Source: DASPWV01 sp046726375 (GTDB lineage: Bacteria; Acidobacteriota; Vicinamibacteria; Vicinamibacterales; UBA2999). From it: a DNA stretch of 64,000 bases. Below, one piece after another: positions 42,421-50,586 of this stretch. The notes under the pieces were generated by a model. That model saw only the letters and a program-made list of their open reading frames with translations, had not been told where the DNA came from and did not search any database. Both the position numbers and the translations under genes were made by a program. The DNA is taken from positions 37,061 to 101,060 of the forward strand of contig JBKPAJ010000124.1 in the NCBI GenBank assembly GCA_046726375.1. Reading direction: 5' to 3'. Each line of letters opens with the position of its first letter. The first letter of the stretch is position 1.

Positions 42421-43652
42421 AATTGCTCGACTTCCACCTTCACACTTGTTAGCGCGCGATCGTCGTCGGGCGACGCGAGCGCACGGGTGATGTACTCGGC
42501 GATGAGGTCCATCTCGCGCTCGCCCATGCCGCGGGTCGTGACCGCCGGTGTGCCCAGCCGGATGCCGCTCGCCACCATCGGCGGGTTCTGATCGAACGGG
42601 ATCGCGTTTTTGTTGACGGTGATGCCCGCCTTGCCCAGAGCTGCTTCGGCAACCTTGCCGGTCAGTCCCTTCGAGAACACGTCGATCAGCATCAAGTGAT
42701 TGTCGGTGCCGCCGCTGACGATGCGGAAACCAGCGCCCGCGAGAGTGTTGGCGAGCCGCTTGGCGTTGGCGACGATCTGGCGCTGATACGCCGCAAACTC
42801 GGGTTCGGCCGCTTCTTTGAAGCAGACGGCTTTGGCCGCGATGATGTGCATGAGCGGGCCGCCCTGCACGCCAGGGAACACGGTTCGATCCAGGTCCTTC
42901 GCGTACTGCTCACGGCACAGTACGAGTCCCGCACGCGGACCCCGCAGCGTTTTGTGCGTCGTCGTGGTGACGAACTCGGCGTGCGGTACCGGACTTGGGT
43001 GCACGCCAGCGGCGACAAGACCCGCGATATGCGCCATGTCCACCATCATCGGTGCGCCGACACGCGCCGCGACTGCGGCGATGCGCGGAAAATCGATCAC
43101 GCGCGGATAGGCGCTCGCGCCGACGACGATCATCTTCGGCTTGTGCTCGTCGGCAAGCCGCGAGAGCTCGTCGTAATCGATACGCTCGTCATGGCGACGG
43201 ACTCCGTACGGCACGATGGTGAAGAGCTTCCCGGAAAAGTTCAGAGGGTGACCGTGGGTCAGATGGCCGCCGTGCGCGAGGTTCATGCCCAGGACGGTGT
43301 CGCCGGGCTTCAACAACGTGAGGTACACAGCCATGTTGGCCTGCGCGCCCGAGTGCGGCTGCACGTTTGCGTGATCGGCGCCGAAGAGTGCTTTCGCGCG
43401 GCTGATCGCAAGCGATTCTGCGACATCGACGAACTCGCACCCGCCGTAGTACCGCTTTCCCGGATAGCCCTCGGCGTACTTGTTCGTCAGCACCGAGCCT
43501 GCGGCCTCGAGAATCGCCGAGCTGACGAAGTTCTCCGACGCAATCAGCTCGAGCCCTGAAGACTGACGCGCGGTTTCGTTGCGGATCGCTTCGGCGATTT
43601 CAGGATCGACGTCCGCGAGCGTGCGTTGCATGAGCGAGTGAAGAGTGGCCAT
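42381..43652 (-). CDS. glyA: Serine hydroxymethyltransferase GlyA
   Basis: A 423-residue PLP enzyme converting serine and tetrahydrofolate to glycine and methylene-THF. Landmarks are ELIASENFVS, YAEGYPGKRYYGGCEFVD, VDMAHIAGLVAAG and TTTTHKTLRGPR, whose lysine binds PLP. Length is normal. ATG 43652 was chosen; the open frame extends 61 residues further upstream but that part is unlike the family and covers the divergent gene's leader. Its 3' end overlaps the downstream helicase start by 40 bases, so the pair is co-transcribed. Confidence 0.95.
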   Translation of the reverse strand: MATLHSLMQRTLADVDPEIAEAIRNETARQSSGLELIASENFVSSAILEAAGSVLTNKYAEGYPGKRYYGGCEFVDVAESLAISRAKALFGADHANVQPHSGAQANMAVYLTLLKPGDTVLGMNLAHGGHLTHGHPLNFSGKLFTIVPYGVRRHDERIDYDELSRLADEHKPKMIVVGASAYPRVIDFPRIAAVAARVGAPMMVDMAHIAGLVAAGVHPSPVPHAEFVTTTTHKTLRGPRAGLVLCREQYAKDLDRTVFPGVQGGPLMHIIAAKAVCFKEAAEPEFAAYQRQIVANAKRLANTLAGAGFRIVSGGTDNHLMLIDVFSKGLTGKVAEAALGKAGITVNKNAIPFDQNPPMVASGIRLGTPAVTTRGMGEREMDLIAEYITRALASPDDDRALTSVKVEVEQLCRKFPLYPERLS

Positions 43653-43759
43653 TGGTTTACGTGGAGACCTTTGAATTATATTTCGCTGACGCCCGCCTTC
43701 GGCGGGCGGCGCCGAAGCTCTCATGGATTGGCCAGCGAGCGAGGCGGGGAGGCGTGGAA

Positions 43760-44308
43760 ATGCGTGTCCTGCACCTGGCAGCGTTGATCGTTTTTGCGTA
43801 CTCGATGACGACTGGCGCGCAAGCGCCACAACCACCCGCGAATCCCATCAGCCAAGCCATCAAGGATGGCTGGAATGGCGCCAAGCGCAACATGCTCGGT
43901 TCGGCCAAGGTGATGCCGGAAGCCAAGTACACCTTCAGGCCCGTGGAAACCGTACGCACGTTCGGCCAGATTCTCGCCCATGTCGCGGGGGCGAATTACG
44001 AGTTCTGCGCCGCAGCACGAGGTGAGAAGACGCCGTTTGCCGAAGATCACTTCGAGAAGACCGCGAAAACGCCTGCCGACATCGTGAAGGCGCTACAGGA
44101 TTCGGTGGCGTACTGCGACGTCGCCTACAACGCGCTGGACGATGCGAAGGCGGCCGAGATCGTCGACGGCCCGTTTAATGGCGGCAAGCAGGCGCGTGCT
44201 GCTGGGTTGATGAGCAATACGAGTCACAATAACGAGCACTACGGGAATCTGGTGACGTATCTGCGCATCAACGGGTTGGTGCCGCCGTCGTCCGCGCCGT
44301 CGCGGTGA
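43760..44308 (+). CDS. Exported DinB-superfamily protein
   Basis: A 182-residue protein with a signal peptide (MRVLHLAALIVFAYSMTTGA, cleavage near GAQA) and a DinB-like four-helix bundle. Candidate metal-binding histidines are in ILAHVAGANY and HNNEHYGNLV. DinB-fold enzymes are thiol-dependent (bacillithiol/mycothiol) transferases or metal proteins; exported DinB proteins are common in Acidobacteria and of unknown function. ATG 43760 has GGGGAGG upstream. A GCCCGCC/GGCGGGC hairpin lies in the leader near 43691-43707. The last 38 bases of the gene are repeated downstream (44362-44399). Confidence 0.8.
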   Translation: MRVLHLAALIVFAYSMTTGAQAPQPPANPISQAIKDGWNGAKRNMLGSAKVMPEAKYTFRPVETVRTFGQILAHVAGANYEFCAAARGEKTPFAEDHFEKTAKTPADIVKALQDSVAYCDVAYNALDDAKAAEIVDGPFNGGKQARAAGLMSNTSHNNEHYGNLVTYLRINGLVPPSSAPSR

Positions 44309-44399
44309 CCGTCGTCGCGGACCTAAAGGTCCGCGCTACATGATGTATGAGGGTACCTGGCTCAACGGCTTGGTGCCGCCGTCGTCCGCGCCGTTGCGG
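44268..44399 (+). repeat. Direct duplication of the DinB gene tail
   Basis: 44268-44305 and 44362-44399 match at 36 of 38 positions. The first copy encodes the DinB C-terminus (NGLVPPSSAP); the second is non-genic. The palindrome at 44316-44335 lies between the copies. Confidence 0.8.
44311..44343. repeat. Palindromic element, TAAA-loop copy
   Basis: CGCGGACC at 44316-44323, loop TAAA, and GGTCCGCG at 44328-44335 form a perfect eight-base stem. It is flanked on the right by CTACATGA, the reverse complement of the TGTAG flank seen at the other copies. Confidence 0.8.
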
Positions 44400-44428
44400 C
44401 GATCGTGCCCGCGGCCCCACGAATCCTC

Positions 44429-44457
44429 ATGTAGCGCGGACCTTCAGGTCCGCGACT
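44429..44457. repeat. Palindromic element supplying the CaiB stop codon
   Basis: ATGTAG precedes CGCGGACC at 44435-44442, loop TTCA, and GGTCCGCG at 44447-44454. On the minus strand the loop reads TGAA, and its TGA is the stop codon of the CoA-transferase gene. No T-tract follows. Confidence 0.8.
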
Positions 44458-45589
44458 TCAGCTCCTTAAGAACCTCCGCCGTGTGTTCGCCGAGCTTTGG
44501 CGGACGACGGAACAATTGCGGTGGACTGTCCGAGAGCTTGATCGGATTGCCAATCACGCGAAATCCGTTCAGCTCCGGATCGTCCAGCGGAATCAGCATC
44601 TGTCGCGGCCCGATTTGCGGATCCTCGAGCGCTTCGGGCACGGTTCTCACGCGACCGCACGCGACGCCAAACTCCTCCAGCCTCGCGACCAATGCGTCGA
44701 CAGTAAACGACGAAAACGCGCGCTCGAGCTCCTGCTTCAACGCCGCGCGGTTGGCGACGCGATCGGTGTTGGTCTTGAACCGCGGATCGTCGACAAGCTG
44801 CGACATGTTGACGGCGGCGCAAAGCTGTTGCCACAACCGCGTGTTGGCGGCCGCGATCATCACCATGCCGTCGGACGCTCTGAGCACTTCGTACGGCGCA
44901 ATCGCCGAGTGATCGTTTCCCAGCCGCATCGGCTTTCTTCCTGTCGCCTGAAAAATCCCGACCGGCATCGACAGCGTGGACAGAATCGAATCGAACAAGG
45001 CGATGTCCACGTGCTGCCCCTTGCCCGTGCGATCACGTTCGCGCAGCGCGAGCATAATCCCCGAGAACGCGTAAAGCGCCGCCAGGTAATCGGTCATCGC
45101 GATGCCGGTGCGCACCGGTGGACCATCTGGCGTGCCAGTGATGTCCATGAATCCTGATTCCGCTTGCACCACGGGGTCGTAACCTGTGAGGTGCCGGCGT
45201 GGACCGGTGCGGCCGTAGCCGCTAATCGAGCAGTGCACGAGCCGCGGATTCAGGTTGCGAATAGCCTCGATGCTGAACCCGAGCTTATCGAGGCTGCCCG
45301 GCTTGAAGTTCTCGACAAAGACATCGGCGTCGGCGAGCAACTGGCGCAGCGCGTCCTGCCCCTCGGCGCTCTTGAGATCGAGCGCGACGCTTCGTTTGTT
45401 TCGATTGACGCCGAGAAAATACGCGCTCCAGTCGCCAACAAACGGACCCCACATGCGGGCATCGTCGCCCTCTGCGGGCTCTTCGATTTTGATGACATCC
45501 GCTCCCATGTCGCCGAGCAACATCGCGCAGAACGGGCCGGCGAGGACCCGGCTCAAATCAATGACACGCAATCCGTCGAGTGAGGGCAT
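44444..45589 (-). CDS. CaiB/BaiF family CoA-transferase
   Basis: A 381-residue family III CoA-transferase, moving CoA between carboxylates. Family blocks are GLRVIDLSRVLAGPFCAMLL, GADVIKIEEP, NRNKRSVALDLKS, VFVENFKPGSLDKLG, and the catalytic aspartate in GIAMTDYLAALYA. The substrate is unknown; the divergent pair of carboxylate-type MFS transporters suggests an imported organic acid. Translation ends at a TGA inside a palindromic repeat, so the last few residues (SRT) are repeat-derived. ATG 45589 gives the family N-terminus. Confidence 0.9.
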   Translation of the reverse strand: MPSLDGLRVIDLSRVLAGPFCAMLLGDMGADVIKIEEPAEGDDARMWGPFVGDWSAYFLGVNRNKRSVALDLKSAEGQDALRQLLADADVFVENFKPGSLDKLGFSIEAIRNLNPRLVHCSISGYGRTGPRRHLTGYDPVVQAESGFMDITGTPDGPPVRTGIAMTDYLAALYAFSGIMLALRERDRTGKGQHVDIALFDSILSTLSMPVGIFQATGRKPMRLGNDHSAIAPYEVLRASDGMVMIAAANTRLWQQLCAAVNMSQLVDDPRFKTNTDRVANRAALKQELERAFSSFTVDALVARLEEFGVACGRVRTVPEALEDPQIGPRQMLIPLDDPELNGFRVIGNPIKLSDSPPQLFRRPPKLGEHTAEVLKELKSRT

Positions 45590-45630
45590 AAGGCGCTTCA
45601 AATGGTAGTATCCCGGGCGCGCCCTCACAA

Positions 45631-46926
45631 ATGCCGCTTCTCAGCGAGAGCACCCACGTCCTTCCTATCCATCGGAAGATTCTTGCCTTCTCCTTTCTCG
45701 GGTGGATATTCGACTTCTACGATCTGCTGCTTCTCAGCTTCCTCGTCGCTTCGACATCGCTGACGAAAGATCTTGCGCTCTCGCAGTACGACGTCTCGGT
45801 ACTGCTCGGGACGGCGCTTGCCTTTACGGCGGTCGGCGGCTTGCTTGGTGGCGCACTCGCCGACCGCTATGGGCGCAAACCGCTGCTGATCATCACGATT
45901 CTCGTCTACTGCCTGGGAACGCTGCTCTCGGGGTTTGCGACGGGCTTCTGGTCGTTGCTGATCCCGCGCGCCATCACCGGCATCGGAGTGGGTGGTGAGT
46001 GGGCAGTGGCGCATGCGCTCGTCGGCGAAACGGTACCGCCGGCGGTGCGCGGCCGCTACGGTTCATATCTGCAGAGCGGTTCTGCCTTCGCACGCTTCTT
46101 TGCCACCATGGCGGGGAATTTTCTTGCGCCCTGGATCGGGTGGAGGGCGACGTTCATGGTGTCGGCGCTTCCGGCGCTGATGGTCGTTCTCATCCGCTCG
46201 CAGATGCCGGAATCGGACGTCTGGTTGCTGCATAAGAAAGCGGCGCGCGCGGTGGCGTCGCCGTTTCGCGTCGTCGCCGACATGCTCGGCCCTGCGTTGC
46301 GCAAAACCACCGCGCTGGCGATGACCCTAACCACGTTCAACATGGCCGCCTATTGGTTCAAAACGATCTGGCTGCCCACCTACTTCATTCAGGTGCGCGG
46401 GCTCACCCTCGGGCAGTCGACGTGGCTGCTGTTCATGGACCAGATCGGATCGCTGGTTGGATACGTCGCGTTTGGTTTCGCCAGTGACTATTTTGGCCGG
46501 CGGCCCAGCTTCACGGTGTTTTCTTTCATCAAGGCGATCGGCCTGTTGATGATCACGCTGGGTTGGACGCTCGGCGGTGGCTACGCGCCGACGACGTTTC
46601 TCTTCATGCTGTTCGTAGGATTCGGCGAAGGCAACTGGGGCTGCATCGGGCCGCTGCTGAATGAAGTGTTTCCGACGTCGGTTCGCGCATCGGCGCTCGG
46701 GATCATCTACAACGTGTCGCGCGGCGTTCAGTTTCTCGCACCGGTGATCATTGCCTACGTGGCGTCGCGATCGACGTTTGGCGCGGGCATCGCGCTGGCG
46801 GCGCCGTTCGCGATCCTCGCCGGGTTGAGCGTGTGGCTGCTGCCCGAAACCAAGGGTGTTCGACTCGCGACGAGCGAGCGAAAGGAGGTCGCGGTCGATG
46901 CAGACGACAGAACGGTACGCGCCTGA
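45631..46926 (+). CDS. MFS transporter, carboxylate:proton symporter type
   Basis: A 431-residue, 12-span major facilitator protein. The span 2-3 loop motif is GGALADRYGRKPLL and the second-half copy is GFASDYFGRRPSF. WIFDFYDLLLLSF in span 1 and GIGVGGEWAVAHALVGE in span 4 resemble the sialate/lactate (SHS) and aromatic-acid symporter families. It is divergent from the CaiB gene by 41 bases and overlaps the next transporter by 29 bases. The substrate is inferred only broadly as an organic acid. Confidence 0.85.
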   Translation: MPLLSESTHVLPIHRKILAFSFLGWIFDFYDLLLLSFLVASTSLTKDLALSQYDVSVLLGTALAFTAVGGLLGGALADRYGRKPLLIITILVYCLGTLLSGFATGFWSLLIPRAITGIGVGGEWAVAHALVGETVPPAVRGRYGSYLQSGSAFARFFATMAGNFLAPWIGWRATFMVSALPALMVVLIRSQMPESDVWLLHKKAARAVASPFRVVADMLGPALRKTTALAMTLTTFNMAAYWFKTIWLPTYFIQVRGLTLGQSTWLLFMDQIGSLVGYVAFGFASDYFGRRPSFTVFSFIKAIGLLMITLGWTLGGGYAPTTFLFMLFVGFGEGNWGCIGPLLNEVFPTSVRASALGIIYNVSRGVQFLAPVIIAYVASRSTFGAGIALAAPFAILAGLSVWLLPETKGVRLATSERKEVAVDADDRTVRA

Positions 46927-48226
46927 CCTGCGTGTGCCGGAGTTCGACGACGGCACGCGCCAAAAGCACCTCCGGCGCGCCGTGGTCGCTTCGACGATCG
47001 GCACGACGATCGAGTGGTACGACTTCTTTCTTTACGGGTCAGCGGCCGCGCTGGTGTTCCCAAAGCTGTTTTTCCCGAGCTCCGATCCGTTTGTCGGCCA
47101 AATCCTCTCCTTTTCCACGTTCTTTGCCGGATTCGTCGCGCGCCCGCTCGGCGCCGCGCTCTTCGGTCACTTCGGCGATCGCATCGGCCGCAAGACGCTG
47201 CTGGTCATCACGATGATGCTGATGGGGCTGGCGACGATGGCCGTCGGCCTCGTGCCGCCTTATGCATCGATCGGCTCCGTCGGCGCCGTGCTCCTCACCT
47301 TCTTTCGCGCGGTGCAAGGGCTCGCCGTCGGCGGTGAATGGAGCGGCTCGATTCTGATTGCGAGCGAGTGGGCGCCGAAAAATCGCCGCGGCTTCTTCAC
47401 TAGTTGGGCGCAGGCAGGCGCGCCGCTCGGAATGATGATTGCCAACCTTGCGCTCTCAGGCATGGGCGGCCTCACAACTGACGCGCAGTTTCTCGAGTGG
47501 GGCTGGCGTGTCCCATTCCTCGCCAGTATCGTGCTGGTCGCTGTGGGCCTCTACGTGCGGATCGGCGTGCTCGAATCGCCGGTGTTCTCGGCCTTGAAGG
47601 CCAAAGGCGAGATCGTCAGGGCGCCGATCTCCGAAGTCGTCCGCTACAACTGGCGCGAAGTCGCGCTGACCACCCTGGTGCGCACCGGCCAGCTCGCACC
47701 GTACTACATCTTCACGACCTACATCCTGACCTATGGCACGGCGGTGCTCGGGTTGAGCAGGACGATGCTCCTCAACTTGTTGTCGATCAGATCGATTACT
47801 TCGATCGTGATGATTCCGTTTGCCGGCTACATGTCCGATCGGTTCGGCCGCAAGCGCGTCGTGGCAATCGGTCTGATCGGTACCGGATTGTGGGGGTTCG
47901 TGTATTTCGAGCTGATGAGCACCGGCAGCGCCATCGTCATCTTTTTCATCATGCTCATCGACGCGTGGCTCCAGGATCTTCAGTACGGCCCGCAGGCGGC
48001 GCTCATTTCCGAAGCGTTCCCCGCGTCGCGGCGCTACACCGGCTCCGGCCTCGGCTATCACCTGGCCGCAATCACCGCGGGCGGCCCCGCGCCCGCGATT
48101 GCCACGTATCTCTATAGCCAGTACCACACCGCGCAGGCAATTGCCGCGTTCGGGTTTGCCACGACCATTATCAGCCTCATCGCGCTGGCGCTGATGAAGG
48201 ACCACGAGGGCCAAGACTACACGTAA
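46898..48226 (+). CDS. MFS transporter, metabolite:H+ symporter (MHS) family
   Basis: A 442-residue, 12-span transporter. The phrase GTTIEWYDFFLYGSAAALVF and the span 4 motif AVQGLAVGGEWSGSILIASE are hallmarks of the MHS family (ShiA, KgtP, ProP types). The loop motifs are FGHFGDRIGRKTLL and YMSDRFGRKRVV. ATG 46898 has AGGAGG upstream and lies inside the preceding transporter's 3' end. Two different carboxylate transporters in tandem imply either two substrates or an exchange role. The SDR gene starts directly at its stop. Confidence 0.87.
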   Translation: MQTTERYAPDLRVPEFDDGTRQKHLRRAVVASTIGTTIEWYDFFLYGSAAALVFPKLFFPSSDPFVGQILSFSTFFAGFVARPLGAALFGHFGDRIGRKTLLVITMMLMGLATMAVGLVPPYASIGSVGAVLLTFFRAVQGLAVGGEWSGSILIASEWAPKNRRGFFTSWAQAGAPLGMMIANLALSGMGGLTTDAQFLEWGWRVPFLASIVLVAVGLYVRIGVLESPVFSALKAKGEIVRAPISEVVRYNWREVALTTLVRTGQLAPYYIFTTYILTYGTAVLGLSRTMLLNLLSIRSITSIVMIPFAGYMSDRFGRKRVVAIGLIGTGLWGFVYFELMSTGSAIVIFFIMLIDAWLQDLQYGPQAALISEAFPASRRYTGSGLGYHLAAITAGGPAPAIATYLYSQYHTAQAIAAFGFATTIISLIALALMKDHEGQDYT

Positions 48227-49006
48227 ATGGGATTACTTGACGGACGGGTCGCGCTCATTACCGGCGCCAGCAAGGGTATCGGCCGCGTGATGAGCGAACA
48301 CTTCGCGCGCGAAGGCGCGCGCGTGATCTGCGCTGCGCGTTCGCAAGCGCTCGTCAACGAAACGGCGAAGCTGATTGCCAAGAGTGGCGGCGACGCTGTT
48401 GCGGTCGTCGCCGACGTCTCGATCGAGGATGGCGCCCGTTCTGCGGTTGAAGCCGGGATCGCGGCTTTTGGCGCAATCGATACGCTCGTCAACAACGCGG
48501 GTGACGGAGGACCGACCAAGCCCGTTCAGGAATACTCGTCAGACGAGTGGTTCTACACACTCAACTCCTGCCTGACGAGCAGCTATCTGTGCATCCGCTT
48601 CGCCGTGCCCCACATCATTGCCGCCGGTGGCGGAGCGATCGTCAACATCGCGTCAATGGCGGGACGACGCGGGCTCGCGTATCGCGTGGGGTATTGCTCC
48701 GCGAAGGCCGGCCAGATCGGTATGACCTACGGTCTCGCGTTGGAGTTGGGTCGCCACAACATTACCGTGAACGCGATCGCACCCGGCGCTGTGGAAGGCG
48801 ACCGTATCGATCGCATCGTGAAGGCACAAGCGGAAGTGCGCGGGATTGACGAAGCGCGCATGCGCGCCACGTTCGTCGATCGCTCGCCGCTGCGGCGGAT
48901 GTCAACAGCGAACGACATCTCTGCGCTCGCGGTGTTTCTGTGCAGCGCTCAGGCGCGCAACATCTCGGGTCAGTGCATTCCTGTCACTGCGGGCGAACCA
49001 GTGTAG
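48227..49006 (+). CDS. Short-chain dehydrogenase/reductase
   Basis: A 259-residue classical SDR. Cofactor motif TGASKGIGR is at 12-20, NNAG at 89-92, with catalytic S143, Y156 and K160. An arginine after the second strand (AARS) hints at NADP preference. It starts immediately after the MHS transporter stop and is probably co-transcribed, so it may act on the imported compound. The exact substrate is unknown. Confidence 0.88.
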   Translation: MGLLDGRVALITGASKGIGRVMSEHFAREGARVICAARSQALVNETAKLIAKSGGDAVAVVADVSIEDGARSAVEAGIAAFGAIDTLVNNAGDGGPTKPVQEYSSDEWFYTLNSCLTSSYLCIRFAVPHIIAAGGGAIVNIASMAGRRGLAYRVGYCSAKAGQIGMTYGLALELGRHNITVNAIAPGAVEGDRIDRIVKAQAEVRGIDEARMRATFVDRSPLRRMSTANDISALAVFLCSAQARNISGQCIPVTAGEPV

Positions 49007-49010
49007 CCGC

Positions 49011-49235
49011 AGATGCACGCCGATAAAGGACGCGTTGAAACGCAGATAGGACGCAGATAGGACGCAGACGACACGCAGATAGCAGAGAAATTTTTTAGAT
49101 CCCAGCATCACTGGATCGTTCTCATCACGCCCGTCTGCTTGAATTCGTTCACGGTGAAGGCCATGATCCCGACAATATCTGCGTTCCATCTGCGCCTTAT
49201 CGGCGTTTCATCCGCGTCTCATCTGCGTTTGTATC
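49011..49235. repeat. CGCAGAT-word large inverted repeat between the SDR and the thiolase
   Basis: The left arm (about 49011-49082) is built from ACGCAGATAGGACGCAGATA-type words. The right arm (about 49180-49235) holds their reverse complements (ATCTGCGTTTGTATCTG and similar). CGCCGATAA and TTATCGGCG also face each other. The loop (about 49085-49175) is unrelated single-copy sequence with a short frame MAFTVNEFKQTGVMRTIQ on the minus strand. The repeat lies between convergent genes. Confidence 0.75.
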
Positions 49236-49239
49236 TGGG

Positions 49240-50427
49240 TCAATCTGCGGCCTCAAACAACGCGGCGGCACCCTGCCCGCCGCCAACACACATCGTGACG
49301 ACACCGTAGCGAACCTTGCGCGCGCGCATGGCGTTGGCCAGCGTGCCGACCAATCGAGAGCCGGTCATCCCGAACGGGTGTCCGATCGCGATCGAGCCGC
49401 CGTGGACGTTGAGGCGATCCATGGCAATACCGAGCTTGTCGCGGCAGTACACCACCTGCGACGCGAAGGCCTCGTTCAATTCCCAGAGATCGATGTCTTC
49501 GAGACGCAGGCCGTGTTTGCGCAGCAACTTGGGCACGGCGTAGACCGGACCGATACCCATCTCCTCCGGTTGGCACGCGGCAACGGCGTAGCCGCGGAAC
49601 ATGAGCAACGGCGTAATCCCCAGCGCTTTCGCGCGATCGTGTGACATCACCAGCGTCGCTGATGCGCCATCTGACAGCTGCGACGAGTTGCCGGCGGTCA
49701 CGCTCCCGCGTCCGCTCGCGGTGTCGAACACAGGCGGCAGCTTCAGCAAACCCTCGAGCGTTGTATCCGCGCGGTTGCACTCGTCGCGGTCCGCCACGCA
49801 CCCCTCTTCGCCAATCTTCTCGCCAGTTTTCTTGTCCAGCAGCGCACGCGTCACCCGCATCGGTGCGATCTCGCCTTTGAAGAAGCCGCTGGCCTGCGCT
49901 TCCGCGATCCGCTTCTGACTCGCGAGCGCGACGTCGTCCTGGGCTTCGCGGCTCACGCCGTAGCGCTGTGCGACCACTTCGGCGGTTTCACCCATCGCCA
50001 TGTAGAGACCGGGGTAACGCTCCTCGACCCACGGATTTGGCGAGCTGTCGCGCTGCAGCATGGTGATCGACTCGACGCCCCCGCCAATCACCGCGTCGGC
50101 GCCTTCCTGCATCACCATATGCGCGGCTTGGACGATCGCTTGCAGACCTGAGTTGCAGAAGCGATTCACCGTCAATCCGGGCGTGGTCACCGGCAGTCCC
50201 GCGCGCAGCGCCGCCACTCTCGCAATGTTGTGCCCTTGCGGCCCGTGCGGCTGACCGCAGCCCATGATGACGTCCTCGATTTCGGCCGGGTCGAGTTGCG
50301 GCGCCTTGCGCAGCACGTCGGCAATGCAGTGGCCGGCGAGATCATCCGGCCGAGTCATGTTGAACGATCCGCGGTGAGCTTTGGTGAGTGCAGTGCGGCT
50401 GCTGGCAACGACGACGGCTTCTCTCAT
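49240..50427 (-). CDS. Acetyl-CoA acyltransferase (thiolase)
   Basis: A 395-residue thiolase cleaving 3-ketoacyl-CoA. The nucleophile is C91 in VNRFCNSGLQA. GGSIAIGHPFGMTG holds the catalytic His, and CVGGGQGAA near the C-terminus holds the second Cys. It resembles degradative FadA/FadI-type enzymes. No fadB-type partner overlaps it, but FadJ/FadB lies about 2 kb to the right on the same strand. ATG 50427 is preferred; the open frame begins at an upstream TTG. Confidence 0.92.
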   Translation of the reverse strand: MREAVVVASSRTALTKAHRGSFNMTRPDDLAGHCIADVLRKAPQLDPAEIEDVIMGCGQPHGPQGHNIARVAALRAGLPVTTPGLTVNRFCNSGLQAIVQAAHMVMQEGADAVIGGGVESITMLQRDSSPNPWVEERYPGLYMAMGETAEVVAQRYGVSREAQDDVALASQKRIAEAQASGFFKGEIAPMRVTRALLDKKTGEKIGEEGCVADRDECNRADTTLEGLLKLPPVFDTASGRGSVTAGNSSQLSDGASATLVMSHDRAKALGITPLLMFRGYAVAACQPEEMGIGPVYAVPKLLRKHGLRLEDIDLWELNEAFASQVVYCRDKLGIAMDRLNVHGGSIAIGHPFGMTGSRLVGTLANAMRARKVRYGVVTMCVGGGQGAAALFEAAD

Positions 50428-50586
50428 TGGCGAAAACGCATCTTCCCCCCTCAATGCACTTCAGTTTGCGAATCGTGGCATCGATGGGGACACGAGTGGA
50501 TTGGCTGAAACGGGGCAGCTGTCGCGCGGCTCGGGCCGTTGGCGCTATCCACTCAACTGAGCTCCGCGATTATATGATGGCGACCC

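Noticed and set aside
40903..42591. A 562-codon plus-strand frame opposite the DinG-like helicase
   Set aside because: Antisense shadow of the helicase and glyA; no motifs.
49098..49165. Short minus-strand frame MAFTVNEFKQTGVMRTIQ in the loop of the repeat
   Set aside because: Only 18 residues, with no family recognised; it could be a remnant or chance.
49011..49235. Possible CRISPR array or small transposon
   Set aside because: The arms are made of degenerate words, not fixed repeats; the 90-base loop has no transposase and no target duplication was found.
50494..50554. GAGTGGAT/ATCCACTC inverted repeat between thiolase and kinase
   Set aside because: The 8-base arms are 45 bases apart, too far for a standard dimer operator, and no regulator gene is nearby.
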